Below are positions 54,425-63,836 of a DNA stretch of 64,000 nt, piece by piece. Source of the DNA: CAYRUD01 sp964427425. Its GTDB lineage: Bacteria > Chlamydiota > Chlamydiia > Chlamydiales > FEN-1388. The translations under genes were made by a program, and so were the position numbers. The notes under the pieces are model-generated. The model saw only the letters and a list, made by a program, of their open reading frames with translations. It did not search any database and was not told the DNA's origin. Every line of letters begins with the position of its first letter. Positions within the stretch are counted from its first letter, which is position 1. The DNA lies in NCBI GenBank assembly GCA_964427425.1, contig CAYRUD010000014.1, positions 578,327-642,326 of the forward strand, given 5' to 3'.

Positions 54425-55900
54425 ATGAAACATTATGTTGTAGTCAATAACCCACAACACTGGCGTCTTGATATTCCAGATGTCGAGGTCGTTTCAGCAA
54501 AACAGTACCTTATAGATGGGGCGTTTTCCACAGCCAGGAATGCGAAAGTCATTAATCTCTGCAAATCGTATCGATACCAATCGATTGGGTATTACGTTTC
54601 GCTCTTAGCGCAAGCTCGGGGGCATAAACCTTTGCCAAGTGTTCAAGCGATTCAAGATATGAAATCGCCAACAGTAACGAGGTATGTTTCTGCGGATATT
54701 GATGAGTTAATTCAGACAAGTCTTCAGCATATCCAATCAGAGAAATTCATGCTGAGTGTCTACTTTGGACATAATGTCTCAAAGTGTCATGATCGTTTAT
54801 CGATGAGGCTGTTTCAACAATTCCAATCGCCGCTCATTCAGGCGCAGTTTCACAAAGCTAATGGAAAATGGCTCCTTCATAGCATTCAGCCTATTGTCGC
54901 ATCTGAAATTCCCAATGAGCATGTTGAGTTTGTCATTCAGACAGCAAAAGAATTCTTCCGTAAAGGAATCAACAGGCAAAAAAGATTAAACTCCTCAAGG
55001 TATGATCTCGCTATTCTTTATAATCCAAATGAGGCATCGCCGCCCTCGAACGAAAAAGCGATTCAAAAGTTTTTGAAGGCTGCAGAAACTGTAGGATTCG
55101 AGCCAGAGCTCATCACTAAGGAAGACTTTTCGAGGATCGCTGAGTTTGACGCTCTTTTTATACGAGAGACAACATCTGTGAATCATCATACGTACAGATT
55201 CTCTCGAAGAGCGCATATGGAGGGGCTTGTAGTCATTGACGACCCAGAGTCAATTGTAAAATGTAGCAACAAGGTTTATTTAGCTGAGCTTCTTGAACGA
55301 CATAAGATAGCTCTTCCAAAGACATTAATTATCCATAACGACAATGTCGATAGTATTCGTGATCAGCTGGGGTTCCCATGTGTTCTCAAACAGCCTGATG
55401 GATCATTCTCAAATGGGGTGACAAAGGTTGAATCTGAAAAAGAGCTGTTTGATCTTCTTCCAGATATGCTTGATAAGTCCGATCTTCTGATTGCGCAGGA
55501 GTTTATTCGAACTCCATATGATTGGCGAGTCTGTGTTTTTGATGGCCAGCCTATATTTGCTTGCAAATACTATATGGCTAGAAAACATTGGCAGATCTAT
55601 GAGCGATTGGGAAATGGTAAAACACTCGCAGGGAAATCAGAGACATTTGCAGTTTCAATGGCTCCAAAAAAGGTTATTAGGACTGCAGTAAAGGCTGCCA
55701 ATTTAATTGGGAATGGATTTTATGGGGTAGATATTAAAGAGACTCAAGGTGAGTGCTACGTCATCGAGATAAACGATAATCCAAGCATCGACAGCGGTGT
55801 AGAAGATACGATCTTACAAGACGAGCTTTATCTTAAAATTATGTCCGGAATGCTTGCGCGTGTTGAGCGAGTCAAGTCTGGAAGGTATGCTGAAAGATAA
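54425..55900 (+). CDS. RimK-like ATP-grasp ligase with RLAN N-terminal domain
   Basis: 491 residues. The N-terminal about 200 residues begin HYVVVNNPQHW and match the RLAN module associated with RimK-like ligases. The second half is an ATP-grasp: the adenine/lysine region FPCVLKQPDGSFSNGV, then RVCVFDGQPIFACKYYM and the metal-binding IEINDNPSIDSGVED (Glu about 447, Asn about 449-451). ATP-grasp enzymes join a carboxylate to an amine or thiol through an acyl phosphate; RimK-like members add amino acids to proteins or peptides. First gene of a four-gene operon; the next gene starts 42 bases on. Confidence 0.87.
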   Translation: MKHYVVVNNPQHWRLDIPDVEVVSAKQYLIDGAFSTARNAKVINLCKSYRYQSIGYYVSLLAQARGHKPLPSVQAIQDMKSPTVTRYVSADIDELIQTSLQHIQSEKFMLSVYFGHNVSKCHDRLSMRLFQQFQSPLIQAQFHKANGKWLLHSIQPIVASEIPNEHVEFVIQTAKEFFRKGINRQKRLNSSRYDLAILYNPNEASPPSNEKAIQKFLKAAETVGFEPELITKEDFSRIAEFDALFIRETTSVNHHTYRFSRRAHMEGLVVIDDPESIVKCSNKVYLAELLERHKIALPKTLIIHNDNVDSIRDQLGFPCVLKQPDGSFSNGVTKVESEKELFDLLPDMLDKSDLLIAQEFIRTPYDWRVCVFDGQPIFACKYYMARKHWQIYERLGNGKTLAGKSETFAVSMAPKKVIRTAVKAANLIGNGFYGVDIKETQGECYVIEINDNPSIDSGVEDTILQDELYLKIMSGMLARVERVKSGRYAER

Positions 55901-55942
55901 CTTTTAGTTAAATAGACGAGAGTTCGAAAGAAGGATTCGAAT

Positions 55943-57238
55943 ATGACTAATGACTTCATTGAGAATGAGACGGGATCTTCCCATACTTGGAAGTTATTCG
56001 AGCGTTTTGGCGTAGAACTCGAGTATATGATTTGCGATAAGAAGACTCTAAATGTCTTACCGATCACTGATAAGGTTCTTTATGAACTCTCAGGCGCCTA
56101 TTTGAATGAAGTTGCTCTCGAAAATGGTATCTCTTGCTCTAATGAGCTCGCGCTTCACGTCTTTGAATTCAAGACTGAAACACCGGTCGAAAAGTTAGAT
56201 GATGATCTCGCATGGCGCTTTCATAATGAGATTCAAAAGATAAATCGACTTCTTCAGAAATGGGACGCGGTGCTTTTGCCTTCGGGTATGCATCCTTGGA
56301 TGAATCCAATAACTGAATTAAAGCTGTGGACTCATGAGTACAATCCGATCTACGAGGCGTATAATAGAATTTTTCACTGCCAGGGACATGGATGGGCGAA
56401 TCTTCAAAGTACTCATTTGAATATCTCATTTTCGACTGATGAAGAGCTTAAAGCCCTCCATAGCGCGATTCGTTGGCTTTTGCCCATCATCCCAGCCCTC
56501 TCTGCTAGCTCGCCGTTTATGGAAGGAAGAGTAAGTGGCTTTATTGATACCCGTCTTCAGGTATATCAATATAATCAAAAGAACATTCCATCGATTACAG
56601 GGCATATTGTCCCTGAGCCTATCTCGTCAAAGGCTGAATATTTTGAGAAAATCCTCAAGCCGATGTGGAGGGATATAGCTCCATATGATCCTGAGAATCT
56701 TTTGCAAGAAGAGTGGTTGAACTCTCGTGGCGCGATCGCGCGCTTTGAGCGAATGGCTATAGAGATTCGCATTATTGATATTCAAGAACACCCCTTGGCC
56801 GATATTGCGATCCTTCGCGCTGTTGTCACTCTCTTAAAGAGATTAGCCCAGAAAGTACTCGATGGAACAGAATACTTTAAAAAGATTGAGACAACAAAGT
56901 TAAAAGAGATCCTTCTCGATTGCGTGGAAAGAGGCTCGAAGGCAGTTATTAGTGACAAAGAGTATCTCTCGCTCTTCTCGTTATCTTCTCCAATGAAAGC
57001 TTGCGACATATGGAAAACTATTTTAGGAGAGAAGTACCTTCAAAACGATCCTATACTCTTAGAGATACTTGATAAGGGAACGCTTTCTGAGCGTATGCTA
57101 AAAATGTACTCTCAGACCGGATCATTGAAGCACATTTGCCAGTCTTTAGCTGACTCATTGCAAAACGCGGAGCTCTTTCAAGAGAGAGTTGAGCCTTCAG
57201 AGAGTAGGAAATTTGCGAAAGAGGGCGCTTCCTTATGA
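55943..57238 (+). CDS. GCS2-family glutamate-cysteine-ligase-like amidoligase
   Basis: 431 residues, glutamate-cysteine ligase family 2 (YbdK-like). The start motif FGVELEYMI (Glu25, Glu27) corresponds to the metal/glutamate-binding ExE; QSTHLNISF and the Arg-rich AIARFERMAIEIRIID fit the active-site strands. These enzymes activate the gamma-carboxylate of Glu (or a related acid) with ATP and couple it to an amine. AAGGA precedes the ATG. The stop overlaps the start of the next gene (ATGA). Confidence 0.85.
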   Translation: MTNDFIENETGSSHTWKLFERFGVELEYMICDKKTLNVLPITDKVLYELSGAYLNEVALENGISCSNELALHVFEFKTETPVEKLDDDLAWRFHNEIQKINRLLQKWDAVLLPSGMHPWMNPITELKLWTHEYNPIYEAYNRIFHCQGHGWANLQSTHLNISFSTDEELKALHSAIRWLLPIIPALSASSPFMEGRVSGFIDTRLQVYQYNQKNIPSITGHIVPEPISSKAEYFEKILKPMWRDIAPYDPENLLQEEWLNSRGAIARFERMAIEIRIIDIQEHPLADIAILRAVVTLLKRLAQKVLDGTEYFKKIETTKLKEILLDCVERGSKAVISDKEYLSLFSLSSPMKACDIWKTILGEKYLQNDPILLEILDKGTLSERMLKMYSQTGSLKHICQSLADSLQNAELFQERVEPSESRKFAKEGASL

Positions 57239-57981
57239 CAAAGATCGCATGGGTGATTTCTTGTGAGCACGCTTCATTACGTGTCCCTGAAAGATTGCTT
57301 CCTCTATTTAAGAGCGCTGAGAATAGAAGAAGGCTTCAATCACATGAAGGGTATGATAAGGGCGCTCTAACCTATGCTCATCTCCTTAGCAAGGGGCTTA
57401 AAGCCCCTCTCTTTACAGGCTCGTTTTCGCGGCTTGTTGTAGAGCTCAACCGCTCTTTAAATCACCCTCAACTTTTCTCTTCAATTACTGGTGCATTATC
57501 AGCGGATGAAAAAGAAATCATTCTGAGGAGAATATACCGCCCATTTAGAGATAAAGTCTTTCAACAGATTTTCGATCTTCTTCATAAGTCAGAGGAGATC
57601 CAGGTCGTCCACATCTCCTGTCATACTTTTACTCCCGTCTTTCATGGTGAAGAGAGAAAAACCAAGATGGGTATTCTCTATGATCCACGTTCAAAGTATG
57701 AAAAGGATCTTGCCAATTATCTTAAAAAGAAACTTATCCCTGTAGTCGGGCGGGATAAACTTCATCTTAATAAGCCTTATAAGGGTATTTCTGATGGTCA
57801 TGTTACTCACTTAAGACGACTCTTTTCTCCTAAAAGGTATGTTGGTTTAGAGCTCGAGATAGCATCCGATCGATTTGATCCTCCACACTCAGATGTGACA
57901 TGTCATGTATGGGTTTCAAGGCTCATTGAAGCTTTCTGCTCCTTCAGAAATGAAATTGAATCGAAAGGGAAACTCTTATGA
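57235..57981 (+). CDS. N-formylglutamate amidohydrolase-like enzyme
   Basis: 248 residues. The start IAWVISCEHAS, the HEGYDKGALTYA segment, VVELNRSLNHPQLF and the metal-binding HISCHTFTP follow the pattern of N-formylglutamate amidohydrolase (HutG-type) zinc hydrolases. Outside histidine catabolism, family members occur next to amidoligases, where they probably remove an acyl group or cut an isopeptide bond. Translationally coupled at both ends by ATGA overlaps. Confidence 0.87.
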   Translation: MTKIAWVISCEHASLRVPERLLPLFKSAENRRRLQSHEGYDKGALTYAHLLSKGLKAPLFTGSFSRLVVELNRSLNHPQLFSSITGALSADEKEIILRRIYRPFRDKVFQQIFDLLHKSEEIQVVHISCHTFTPVFHGEERKTKMGILYDPRSKYEKDLANYLKKKLIPVVGRDKLHLNKPYKGISDGHVTHLRRLFSPKRYVGLELEIASDRFDPPHSDVTCHVWVSRLIEAFCSFRNEIESKGKLL

Positions 57982-58787
57982 TACATGATATCTTCGATAC
58001 TATCTCGGGTGAAGAGGGAAGAGTATACCCTCGTATAGATATCGATATGCACGCTCAGCCTGATGAGACGACATGTGGTCCTACTTCCCTTCATGCTGTT
58101 TATCAATATTATAATGATCCCATATCGCTTCAACAGGTGATTCAAGAGGTGCATCAATTCGAAGATGGGGGAACATTAGCTGTGTGGCTTGGCTGCCATG
58201 CTCTCTCGAGGGGATACGACGCACTTCTATATACATGTAACTTGCAAGTTCTCGATCCGACATGGTTTACATTTCCAGATGTCGATTTGGTCGAAAAATT
58301 GAAATTGCAGATGGAAGCGAAGCCTTTTGATCAGAAACTTATGAGGACTTCGAATGCGTTTATTGACTTTCTAAAATTAGGCGGCCGGCTCCGGATGGAG
58401 GATATCACGAGGGAGAGTTTGAGAAAGTACCTCGCTAGAGGTATTCCTATTTTAACTGGACTGAGTTCCACCTTCCTCTATCGTTCTGCTCGTGAAGTTC
58501 CTCCAGATCAGCATCAAAATGATGTTGAAGGAGTCCCTACAGGTCACTTCGTGATTCTCTCAGGATACAATCGTGAGACAAAAGAGATCTTGGTAACTGA
58601 TCCTTACGCTAAAAATCCGTACTCTCCGACACATAAGTATGAGGTCTGTATTGACCGTGTTATTTCTTCTATTCTCTTAGGTGTTTTAACGTATGATGCA
58701 AATTACTTGGTCATACGTCCTAAAGAATTAGTCAAAAAAGAGAGATGGAAAAAATGGCTTAGTGAGAAAGGTGAGAATCAAGCTTGA
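57978..58787 (+). CDS. C39/papain-like thiol peptidase
   Basis: 269 residues. The nucleophile motif DETTCGPTSLHAV has Cys33; the partner histidine is in TGHFVILSGYN (His190) and a third residue in LVTDPYA (Asp208), the Cys-His-Asp triad of papain-fold C39-like peptidases. No signal peptide and no membrane helices, so unlike bacteriocin exporters this is a free-standing soluble enzyme. Last gene of the ligase operon; it overlaps the convergent kinase-like gene by 29 bases. Confidence 0.83.
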   Translation: MIHDIFDTISGEEGRVYPRIDIDMHAQPDETTCGPTSLHAVYQYYNDPISLQQVIQEVHQFEDGGTLAVWLGCHALSRGYDALLYTCNLQVLDPTWFTFPDVDLVEKLKLQMEAKPFDQKLMRTSNAFIDFLKLGGRLRMEDITRESLRKYLARGIPILTGLSSTFLYRSAREVPPDQHQNDVEGVPTGHFVILSGYNRETKEILVTDPYAKNPYSPTHKYEVCIDRVISSILLGVLTYDANYLVIRPKELVKKERWKKWLSEKGENQA

Positions 58788-59757
58788 TCCTTGATGTGGT
58801 TTTTGGGTGACGAGGGGCCTCTTCATCATGAAGAGGCGTCCATGTTACATTCCAAGGCTCATTCAAAAGTTCTTTTAAGTACTCATGAAGTTCTGGACTT
58901 TTCTTTTCTAGCCATGACTCAAGTCTTTTCGAGATTTTATCGATATCTCTTTTCATCTCATCGGTATTTTTTACGGCAGGATTTAGATGAAAGCTTCCAA
59001 TATCGATGAAGATCGCTGTGGTTCCAACTAATCCCGCATTTTTATGAAGATCTGGATCAGAGTCTTGGACTCCTTTTGAGGAGCGACGAGCCATAAGTCC
59101 AACAAGAGACGAGAGAGCTTTTTTAGCGCTTTCGATATCACCTTTTGATATCCATTCTTCTAAAGAAGGAAAGATCAATTTAGCTTTTCTTTGGAATGCG
59201 AAACCATAGTCTGCAAGATTTACTTCATAGACGCGCCCGAGTGAGTCGATAAGCTCAGCAGGGAGAGAATAGCTTTTAGTCGGAAGCACTTGAGCGTATA
59301 ATATACCGCACTCTTCTTTTAATAGATTACGAGCGATAGCAAAACTCGAGACTGTTAAGTTGAGCTTATATTTTCTTCTCTCAACGAGGCGATTTCTCCA
59401 AGGCTTTAGTATCTCAGGAGCTGGAATGCTAAGAAGCCAATCAGCAGGTTGAAGATGGTGACATTTATAAAGTTTCAATATGTACTTATCATCGTAGCTA
59501 ATGAATGCGTACGCTTGAGACCCTTTTTTCAAATATTGATAAGGCTCTGCCGAGATTCGCTTCATTAAATCAAGCTCTTTATCTGAAGGACCTGGAAGCT
59601 TTAACTCCTGCCTTTCATGGATTGTGTTCTTAATTCGCTGAAGTGAGAATCCTTCAGTACACGAATAATACGCGAAACGGACAGCGGCACATACCATGAA
59701 AAATGTGAACGTTAGCTTGATGAACCTAAAAATAAGAGTTCGTGCATCAGAAGCCAT
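58759..59757 (-). CDS. Membrane-anchored protein with kinase-like fold
   Basis: 332 residues. A single N-terminal membrane helix (9-29) precedes a domain with protein-kinase-like landmarks: KGSQAYAFIS (78-87) resembles the glycine loop, YILKLYK supplies a candidate Lys95, DPDLHKNAG (Asp236, Asn240) the catalytic loop, and AIFIDIGSF (Asp252) the metal-binding DFG-like strand. Spacing in the catalytic loop is one residue short of the usual D-L-H-x-x-N, so it may be an atypical or inactive kinase. The last 30 residues are low complexity. Confidence 0.6.
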   Translation of the reverse strand: MASDARTLIFRFIKLTFTFFMVCAAVRFAYYSCTEGFSLQRIKNTIHERQELKLPGPSDKELDLMKRISAEPYQYLKKGSQAYAFISYDDKYILKLYKCHHLQPADWLLSIPAPEILKPWRNRLVERRKYKLNLTVSSFAIARNLLKEECGILYAQVLPTKSYSLPAELIDSLGRVYEVNLADYGFAFQRKAKLIFPSLEEWISKGDIESAKKALSSLVGLMARRSSKGVQDSDPDLHKNAGLVGTTAIFIDIGSFHLNPAVKNTDEMKRDIDKISKRLESWLEKKSPELHEYLKELLNEPWNVTWTPLHDEEAPRHPKTTSRIKLDSHLSH

Positions 59758-59908
59758 GCTTGGATATCACCTACATTATCTATTGCTCTGTAAAGTCAAG
59801 ACACATTCTATGATAGAGACGCCTTATGAAGGTACCATCTTTTTTTACTTTCTTGCGGACGAATAAAAAAATTGTAATAGCAACATAGTGACTTCAAGTA
59901 TTCGGAGC

Positions 59909-59939
59909 TGAGGGCATCTCTACGGAAGAGCTGCCCTCA
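59909..59939 (-). terminator. Hairpin downstream of the gene ending at 59989
   Basis: tgagggca (59909-59916) pairs perfectly with tgccctca (59932-59939). No T-run on the - strand, so a terminator role is tentative. Confidence 0.35.
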
Positions 59940-59988
59940 ATGTAATAACTCTAAAACCATGAGCGAAGTTCACGTTTTCCCTGATCTT

Positions 59989-60834
59989 TTAGTTGCCGCT
60001 CTTTAGAATGGTAATCCCGAGTCTCTGCTCAACTTGCGTCCGAAAAAGAGTAAATGAGCAATGTGTCTCGAAGTCTTTTGCTCGGCGTAGTGATGCATGC
60101 TTAAAAGCAATCGTGTTATCACTCAGAAGCGTTATGTCTATAGGCATCAAATGAAAGGAGTACGTTGGTCTTTCCTTTTCTTGAATGTTGAGACGATCAA
60201 ATAATGTTTGAACTGAATGGGTTGTGTCCTCTGGGGTTGAAGGGCTCGTTTCTTCATCCTGGAGAATATCGAAGGATATGAAGTCTAGATCGGATGATTT
60301 GAAAACATGGTCGTCGATGATATGCGAGGGCGCTGATCGAATAAGATATATTTTATCTTTTTCTGCTCCTTTGACTAATCCGTACGCAGTATCGTTAATG
60401 TTCATGGCTCTCTTTTGAAAGTCTTGAAAAGAAGAAAAACAGTAGTGAGAAAATTTTTGGATGTCTGGGCTTGGGGGTATAACGGTGTCAAGCACATGGG
60501 TTTCAGACGGCGATGTAAAAGTAGATTCATGATAAGGAATAAAGAGATGAGCGTGAGGAAATTCGATTTGGGATAATTTTTTGCTTATAGGGGTGATTTT
60601 TTTTCGTTTTAGCCCTTCTGCGCTTGCTTCATTTACTAAAGATCCGATCTCCTTAAACTTATCTTTTAGCTCTTGTCTTCTCTTGAGATTTTCGCTTCTT
60701 GGGGATCTTTTTTTCGGATCGAGCGGAGATAAATAATTATAGGCCTCTTGAGGCGGATCATTTTCTCCGAGAGAACAGATATTAAGTTGTGGAACTTGAA
60801 CTGTTAGCTGTGTAGATAGTAGGATTGATGACAT
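59989..60834 (-). CDS. Hypothetical protein, no recognised domain
   Basis: 281 residues, soluble, with a disordered Ser/Pro/Lys-rich N-terminal third, a second Ser/Thr/Asp-rich stretch near 195-205, and a beta-rich C-terminus (IDITLLSDNTIAFKHASLRR). No signal peptide or membrane segment. GGAG lies upstream of the ATG. It is divergent from the ankyrin-like family member at 61073. The composition would suit a secreted protein, but no evidence beyond that. Confidence 0.6.
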   Translation of the reverse strand: MSSILLSTQLTVQVPQLNICSLGENDPPQEAYNYLSPLDPKKRSPRSENLKRRQELKDKFKEIGSLVNEASAEGLKRKKITPISKKLSQIEFPHAHLFIPYHESTFTSPSETHVLDTVIPPSPDIQKFSHYCFSSFQDFQKRAMNINDTAYGLVKGAEKDKIYLIRSAPSHIIDDHVFKSSDLDFISFDILQDEETSPSTPEDTTHSVQTLFDRLNIQEKERPTYSFHLMPIDITLLSDNTIAFKHASLRRAKDFETHCSFTLFRTQVEQRLGITILKSGN

Positions 60835-61072
60835 AACCCTCCATAGCTTAGTGATTTTTGCGCTATATTGGCACTAGTCTCTTGCCAATATCAAAAGAGA
60901 TGTAATACGGGTTGCTATTTTGTCTGTCACGTTGAATTTCGATAGTCTTTTCATTGAGAGCGCGTATACCAATTTTTAACAAACCTTAACTCTTTTTTGC
61001 TTTTATCTAAGGAGTATCGAGGGATTCGAGATGGGCTCTAACGATATAACGATTAACAGTGAGTAGGGTGGT

Positions 61073-63511
61073 ATGAGTAGTATCCGTTCTTTTTCTCAGC
61101 TAGAATCACAGTACTCTCAGCTGATTGAATCACAGCAAAAGCCATATCTTGTAGTCGATAGGAATGGAGAGCTATGCTTTACGTCTTTCGAAGGAAATTT
61201 CACGATTCTCTTTTATAAGTATGTTTTGGGGTATTCTTTTGATTGCTCTACAGTGGCTCATACGTTGAATAAGGAGATTAAAGGTCGGCTTAAAGTAGTG
61301 CCTAGGATTGATCAATTCACATCCAATCAAGAGAAAATAGAGTACTTAAGAAAGACCCTTCAAACAGCTGCCATAGCATATAAAGTATTGATATCGACCC
61401 AAGATGGAGAAGAGGGGGTTGAGAGGTGCTCAGAAGACGCTCAACATACAGTGCAATTAAGCCTTTCACAGATTGTAAGTCATCTCGCTCAGCTTGAGAA
61501 GAAAAGCTGTAGTCATCTCTACCTTGAATTTGATCTGCCCCTATTGGCATATAAGCACTTCTCCCGTGATGAAGAGTTTGAAAATAGTGAGTTGGATTTA
61601 GTCCCGCAGCATTATTTAGAGAAGCTTGTTGAGCTGTGCTGTCAATTCCGAAATGTCAAAGGGCTTCTCTTCTTGGCAAGGCATGGGGTCGATGTAGTAA
61701 AGTTTGCTCGAGAGCCCTATACATTTAAGTATCTTATAAGGCTGGGGCTTGCTGCAGATGATGAGGAAGCAATCTATTCCCTTTTGAAATCTGCTAGTAA
61801 AGAGGAGATAAATGGGTTTGTAGGTATTCCTCTTATATTCGTATGTGCATGCAAAGGATTTGAGAAAGCTGTTCGGCTCTTTATTGAAAAAGGATTGGTC
61901 TCTTCTTTGAAAGATCCAAACGGTGCACTCCTCCTGTATTATTCGCTCTGCTCAATGAATCATAATCTTATTCAATATGTGCTCAGCAAAGTAGACCCAG
62001 CTCAAATGGACTCCCAGGGAGAGACGGCTTTCTCTCGATTCTTAAGGTCAAATATAGATCCTCATGATAAGAGGCAGCTTATCTATGGTCTTTTTGCCGA
62101 TGATGAAGAGTTTCTTCAGTTCTTGCCTCAAAATTTCTCTGTCAGATCAACGAGAATTGGAGATCTTCCTGTCTCTCACTTAATACTCGTATATATTCTT
62201 GGGGATCGGATTGATCAAGAAAAGTATATTTTATCGATCTCGAGGGAGCAATTTGAAGAGGAGTGTAAGCGAATCCAAGAGCGGTTCCCTCAAGCTGATA
62301 TATCAGCGTTCATATTGAAACACTTCTCTTTCTATGAGGAGCATTATACAACTGGTTGTGAGAATGTGCATCCTGGAAGGGCTCCAGAAGGAGTAAGGCT
62401 GTCTCGTTTACTATCGCTCTTTGATGAAGCAATTCGCCATGATGATTTGAGTTCTATATTAGGGACTCTTTCCGCTCAAGAGACGAGGCAATCGTTAAGC
62501 AAATATATCAATAATGTAGTTCAGAGAAATCAGTTTTTGGGAACACCTGTTAGGAACACCGATGCGTTTCAGGAGTTTTACGATGAAATTACACTACTCC
62601 TCTTGCATATCATTCGTGCCCTTCATGAAAAAAGAGATTACGTCTCAATATTGAATTGTGTGCGGCAGTTTGCGGAGGCTGCTCATAAATGCGGAGGAAG
62701 ATACTTCTCAACGGCAGTAGAGCAGTATCTGATCTTGTGTGAAGGCAGAAGTGAGACGCCTCTTTCGAGGATTTTAAAGGTCATTGCTGAATTCAGGGCG
62801 ATTCTCTTTCAAAATGCTGTTATCGCAGCAACTCAAACATCGGAAGTCCATAATCATAATGCGGCTCTGAGAGATATGGGAGAGCAGTATGGGATTCTTG
62901 GCTACGAAAATGCCAGACGATTCAATGATATGTATATTGGAGACAACTATAATAAAAGAGCGATTGAGCTCGAATTCCTCAAGCAATATACGCCTCGAGC
63001 TTTAGTCAATGATTGGCTACTGCCACTTCTTAAATCTGAAGGAGAGATTCGCGAGCAGTATATTGATTGGCATGAAAAGTATATCCCTGACACTTGGGGA
63101 AAGGAAAAATACAATCCTATATATGAAGGAGCGTTCAAAATTCAGAGTGCTAGAGGTGATAATGTCCGAGAGCTTATAAAAGAGTATCTCCTTCACCATG
63201 ACATTTATATCACTTCTTCTCAGTCATGGGAGGAAGCTATAGAACAAGATCGAATCTCAAGTTACTTAAGTGATTTCGTCTACTGTGATAATGAGATTTC
63301 TTTTGAAGGAGTTCTCTATTTTCTTGAGCGTTCTGGAGTCTTAAAATCCAAGCTTCGCTTTTCGGATAAAAGTAAAGAAATAGAACCCATTCATATTGAA
63401 GAGGTCTCTTTCTACTCGCAACTTCAAAGAATCCTTCAGCGTTTCATGTCTCTTGTGAATGACCTTATAGAGAAAATACTTTCAATACTTCAAACTCGAA
63501 GCAGTCTGTAG
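61073..63511 (+). CDS. Ankyrin-like protein of a two-member family (paralogue of 21386-23680)
   Basis: 812 residues. Middle region of helical repeats (best unit about 280-325, DPNGALLLYYSLCSMNHNLI then SQGETAFSRFL). C-terminal block shared with the gene at 21.4-23.7 kb: CGGRYFSTAVEQYLILC, VHNHNAALRDMGEQY, LGYENARRFNDMYIG, YTPRALVNDWLLPL, YIDWHEKYIPDTW. It is about 50 residues longer, ending in a short hydrophobic-amphipathic tail absent from the paralogue. GTAGGG precedes the ATG. Function unknown; effector role is inference. Confidence 0.75.
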   Translation: MSSIRSFSQLESQYSQLIESQQKPYLVVDRNGELCFTSFEGNFTILFYKYVLGYSFDCSTVAHTLNKEIKGRLKVVPRIDQFTSNQEKIEYLRKTLQTAAIAYKVLISTQDGEEGVERCSEDAQHTVQLSLSQIVSHLAQLEKKSCSHLYLEFDLPLLAYKHFSRDEEFENSELDLVPQHYLEKLVELCCQFRNVKGLLFLARHGVDVVKFAREPYTFKYLIRLGLAADDEEAIYSLLKSASKEEINGFVGIPLIFVCACKGFEKAVRLFIEKGLVSSLKDPNGALLLYYSLCSMNHNLIQYVLSKVDPAQMDSQGETAFSRFLRSNIDPHDKRQLIYGLFADDEEFLQFLPQNFSVRSTRIGDLPVSHLILVYILGDRIDQEKYILSISREQFEEECKRIQERFPQADISAFILKHFSFYEEHYTTGCENVHPGRAPEGVRLSRLLSLFDEAIRHDDLSSILGTLSAQETRQSLSKYINNVVQRNQFLGTPVRNTDAFQEFYDEITLLLLHIIRALHEKRDYVSILNCVRQFAEAAHKCGGRYFSTAVEQYLILCEGRSETPLSRILKVIAEFRAILFQNAVIAATQTSEVHNHNAALRDMGEQYGILGYENARRFNDMYIGDNYNKRAIELEFLKQYTPRALVNDWLLPLLKSEGEIREQYIDWHEKYIPDTWGKEKYNPIYEGAFKIQSARGDNVRELIKEYLLHHDIYITSSQSWEEAIEQDRISSYLSDFVYCDNEISFEGVLYFLERSGVLKSKLRFSDKSKEIEPIHIEEVSFYSQLQRILQRFMSLVNDLIEKILSILQTRSSL

Positions 63512-63836
63512 CTTTTGTTTAGATGCGGATGGTGGCTACTAGGAACGCTATACTGTCCGCTCTATTACTCGTATCTCGTTATATAGTAATGGTTTTTCTC
63601 TGATTTTGAATGCTGCTGAGCGTGCCTTAAAATATCTTCTTGTCGAATAGTTTCGTTCTTGATAGTAGATAGACAATATGTCTATTTATATACGATTTCA
63701 TTTATCTAAGCATTTAGGTAGCGGAATCCTCTAGAAAATCTTCCCCTATTGCGAGGGATTCTCATCATTGAAGAGAAGAATCTTTCTCTCTTCAACTGTC
63801 ACCGTTTGAACGCTTTAAATACTAATCTACGATTTT
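63512..63836. other. Intergenic stretch with one hairpin
   Basis: 325 bases without a gene. ttgaagaga (63768-63776) pairs perfectly with tctcttcaa (63787-63795), the likely terminator region of the partial - strand gene at the right edge. The rest is unremarkable A+T-rich sequence. Confidence 0.4.

Noticed and set aside
57978..58787. Bacteriocin export or maturation locus because of the C39-like peptidase
   Set aside because: No ABC transporter domains or membrane helices in the protein and no double-glycine leader peptide gene nearby.
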